The translations under genes were made by a program, and so were the position numbers. Below are positions 16,162 to 17,124 of a stretch of 17,124 bases of DNA, piece after piece; the stretch's first letter is position 1; each line of letters opens with the position of its first letter. Origin of the DNA: Cytophagaceae bacterium (GTDB taxonomy: Bacteria > Bacteroidota > Bacteroidia > Cytophagales > Spirosomataceae); assembly GCA_027485075.1 (NCBI GenBank), contig JAIXRT010000281.1, positions 1 through 17,124 on the forward strand. The letters run 5' to 3'. The notes beneath the pieces are model-generated. The model worked only from the letters and a program-made list of their open reading frames with translations. It made no database searches and was not told the DNA's origin.

Positions 16162-17124
16162 TGTTGTTTCAAGACACGATTGTGGCATTAGCGACACCCG
16201 CAGGGGTGGGGGCGATTGGGGTTATCCGTTTATCTGGACCTGATTCGATTCCATTGGTTAATGCCGTATTCAAACCCAAAGACTTAACGAAACAGGCGTC
16301 TCATACGATACATTATGGTCGGATTGAGGATGCTGGTCGAGTATATGACGAAGTGGTGGTGAGTTTATATATTGCCCCAAAAAGTTATACCAAAGAGGAT
16401 GTGGTGGAGATTTCGTGTCATGGATCTCCGTTTATTCAGGAGAGCATCATTCAATTATTTGTGGAGAAAGGTGCGCGCTTAGCGCGTGCTGGGGAGTTTA
16501 CCCAACGGGCTTTTATGCATGGGGCTTTTGATTTGGCGCAAGCAGAAGCGGTTGCAGATGTGATTGCGGCCGATTCAGCGGCAGCACAAGCGGCGGCCTT
16601 GCACCAACTACGCGGTGGATTTTCGAATGAATTAGCGTCTTTGCGTGAGCAATTAATACATTTTGCATCCTTGATTGAATTGGAATTGGATTTCGGTGAG
16701 GAGGATGTAGAATTTGCGGATCGTAAGGATCTGGAAGATTTGGTGAATCAATTGTTAGTAGCGATCCGACCATTAGTGGACAGTTTTCGAGCTGGAAATG
16801 CGATTAAAAATGGAGTTGCCACGGTGATAGTAGGTAAACCAAATGCCGGTAAATCCACCCTCTTAAATGCCTTATTAAACGAGGAGCGCGCGATTGTTTC
16901 GGATATTGCAGGAACCACCCGGGATAGTTTAGAGGATTCGTGGGTATTAGGAGGAATTAAATTCCGTTTGATTGATACGGCTGGTTTACGTGAGACCGAA
17001 GATGTGATTGAGGCAATGGGTGTGGAGCGAACGCAGGCTTGGGTGAAGAAGGCGCAGGTAGTGATTTATATGGCAGATGCGACGACGGAAACGGCTGCTT
17101 CGATTCGTGCTGGAGTAGAAGCTT
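16161..17124 (+). CDS. mnmE: tRNA modification GTPase MnmE (3' truncated by window end)
   Basis: MnmE, with MnmG, adds the 5-aminomethyl-type group to uridine 34 of certain tRNAs, using a folate one-carbon donor, FAD and GTP. The first 321 residues are present. The N-terminal folate-binding domain starts [22 protein letters not shown] (5-26) and includes EISCHGSPF (83-91) and [11 protein letters not shown] (111-121). The G domain begins near 220 with G1 GKPNAGKST (225-233), G2-region GTTRD (251-255) and G3 DTAGLRE (272-278). G4 (NKxD) and the C-terminal CxGK motif lie beyond the window. The ATG shares one base with the SCP2 stop codon (TAATG), so the two genes are probably translated in a coupled way. 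The reading frame is intact to the window edge. Confidence 0.97.
   Translation, partial: MLFQDTIVALATPAGVGAIGVIRLSGPDSIPLVNAVFKPKDLTKQASHTIHYGRIEDAGRVYDEVVVSLYIAPKSYTKEDVVEISCHGSPFIQESIIQLFVEKGARLARAGEFTQRAFMHGAFDLAQAEAVADVIAADSAAAQAAALHQLRGGFSNELASLREQLIHFASLIELELDFGEEDVEFADRKDLEDLVNQLLVAIRPLVDSFRAGNAIKNGVATVIVGKPNAGKSTLLNALLNEERAIVSDIAGTTRDSLEDSWVLGGIKFRLIDTAGLRETEDVIEAMGVERTQAWVKKAQVVIYMADATTETAASIRAGVEA

Noticed and set aside
1..17124. Mobile elements, CRISPR arrays, phage genes or defence systems
   Set aside because: Nearly every base is accounted for by intact housekeeping-type genes with uniform appearance. No transposase, direct-repeat array or flanking terminal repeats were seen.

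Overview
The window looks like a chromosomal housekeeping stretch from an aerobic member of the Bacteroidota, probably a Cytophagales-like bacterium. The evidence is a Porin_10-type outer-membrane protein, the pairing of a gluconate-2-dehydrogenase-subunit-3-like protein with a GMC oxidoreductase, oxygen-dependent HemF, scarce Shine-Dalgarno sequences, and several matches to the Bacteroidota promoter consensus (TTTG, about 20 bases, TAnnTTTG). The taxon below phylum is inference. Coding density is very high. The longest gap without a gene is about 130 bases (1872-2001), and I see no tRNA, rRNA, CRISPR array, insertion sequence or phage gene.

Layout. At the left edge is the end of a probable S1/P1-nuclease/phospholipase-C-like protein (1-188), followed one base later by a YfcE-type metallophosphoesterase (190-729). 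This converges, with a 4-base overlap, on mnmA (726-1871, minus). Across a 130-base divergent spacer lies a tight three-gene operon (2002-6097): a TrpF-like barrel that has lost the catalytic cysteine, a bifunctional class A penicillin-binding protein, and hemF. A symmetric hairpin (6096-6128) ends this operon and probably also the converging minus-strand pair, menC (6565-7611) followed by a small acidic unknown (6132-6533). lpxK (7679-8683) diverges from menC and is followed closely by a porin (8697-10670). Next come the subunit-3-like protein and GMC oxidoreductase (10711-12942), an AddB-like PD-(D/E)XK nuclease (12947-15844), a one-domain SCP2 protein (15877-16161), and mnmE, which is cut by the window end and starts on the last base of the SCP2 stop codon.

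How the genes fit together. Several serve the cell envelope: PBP1 (peptidoglycan), LpxK (lipid A) and the porin. menC and hemF supply respiratory quinone and haem. mnmA and mnmE act on the same nucleotide, the wobble uridine 34 of certain tRNAs, but sit in different transcription units. The subunit-3/GMC pair is probably an exported dehydrogenase whose twin-arginine signal is carried only by the small subunit.

I do not see a clearly new multi-gene system. The best candidates for a second look are the TrpF-like pseudoenzyme coupled to a peptidoglycan synthase, the cysteine-bearing GMC protein with its signal-carrying partner, the AddB-like protein without a neighbouring AddA, the small acidic unknown, and a recurring near-start TAnnTTTA promoter-like motif.
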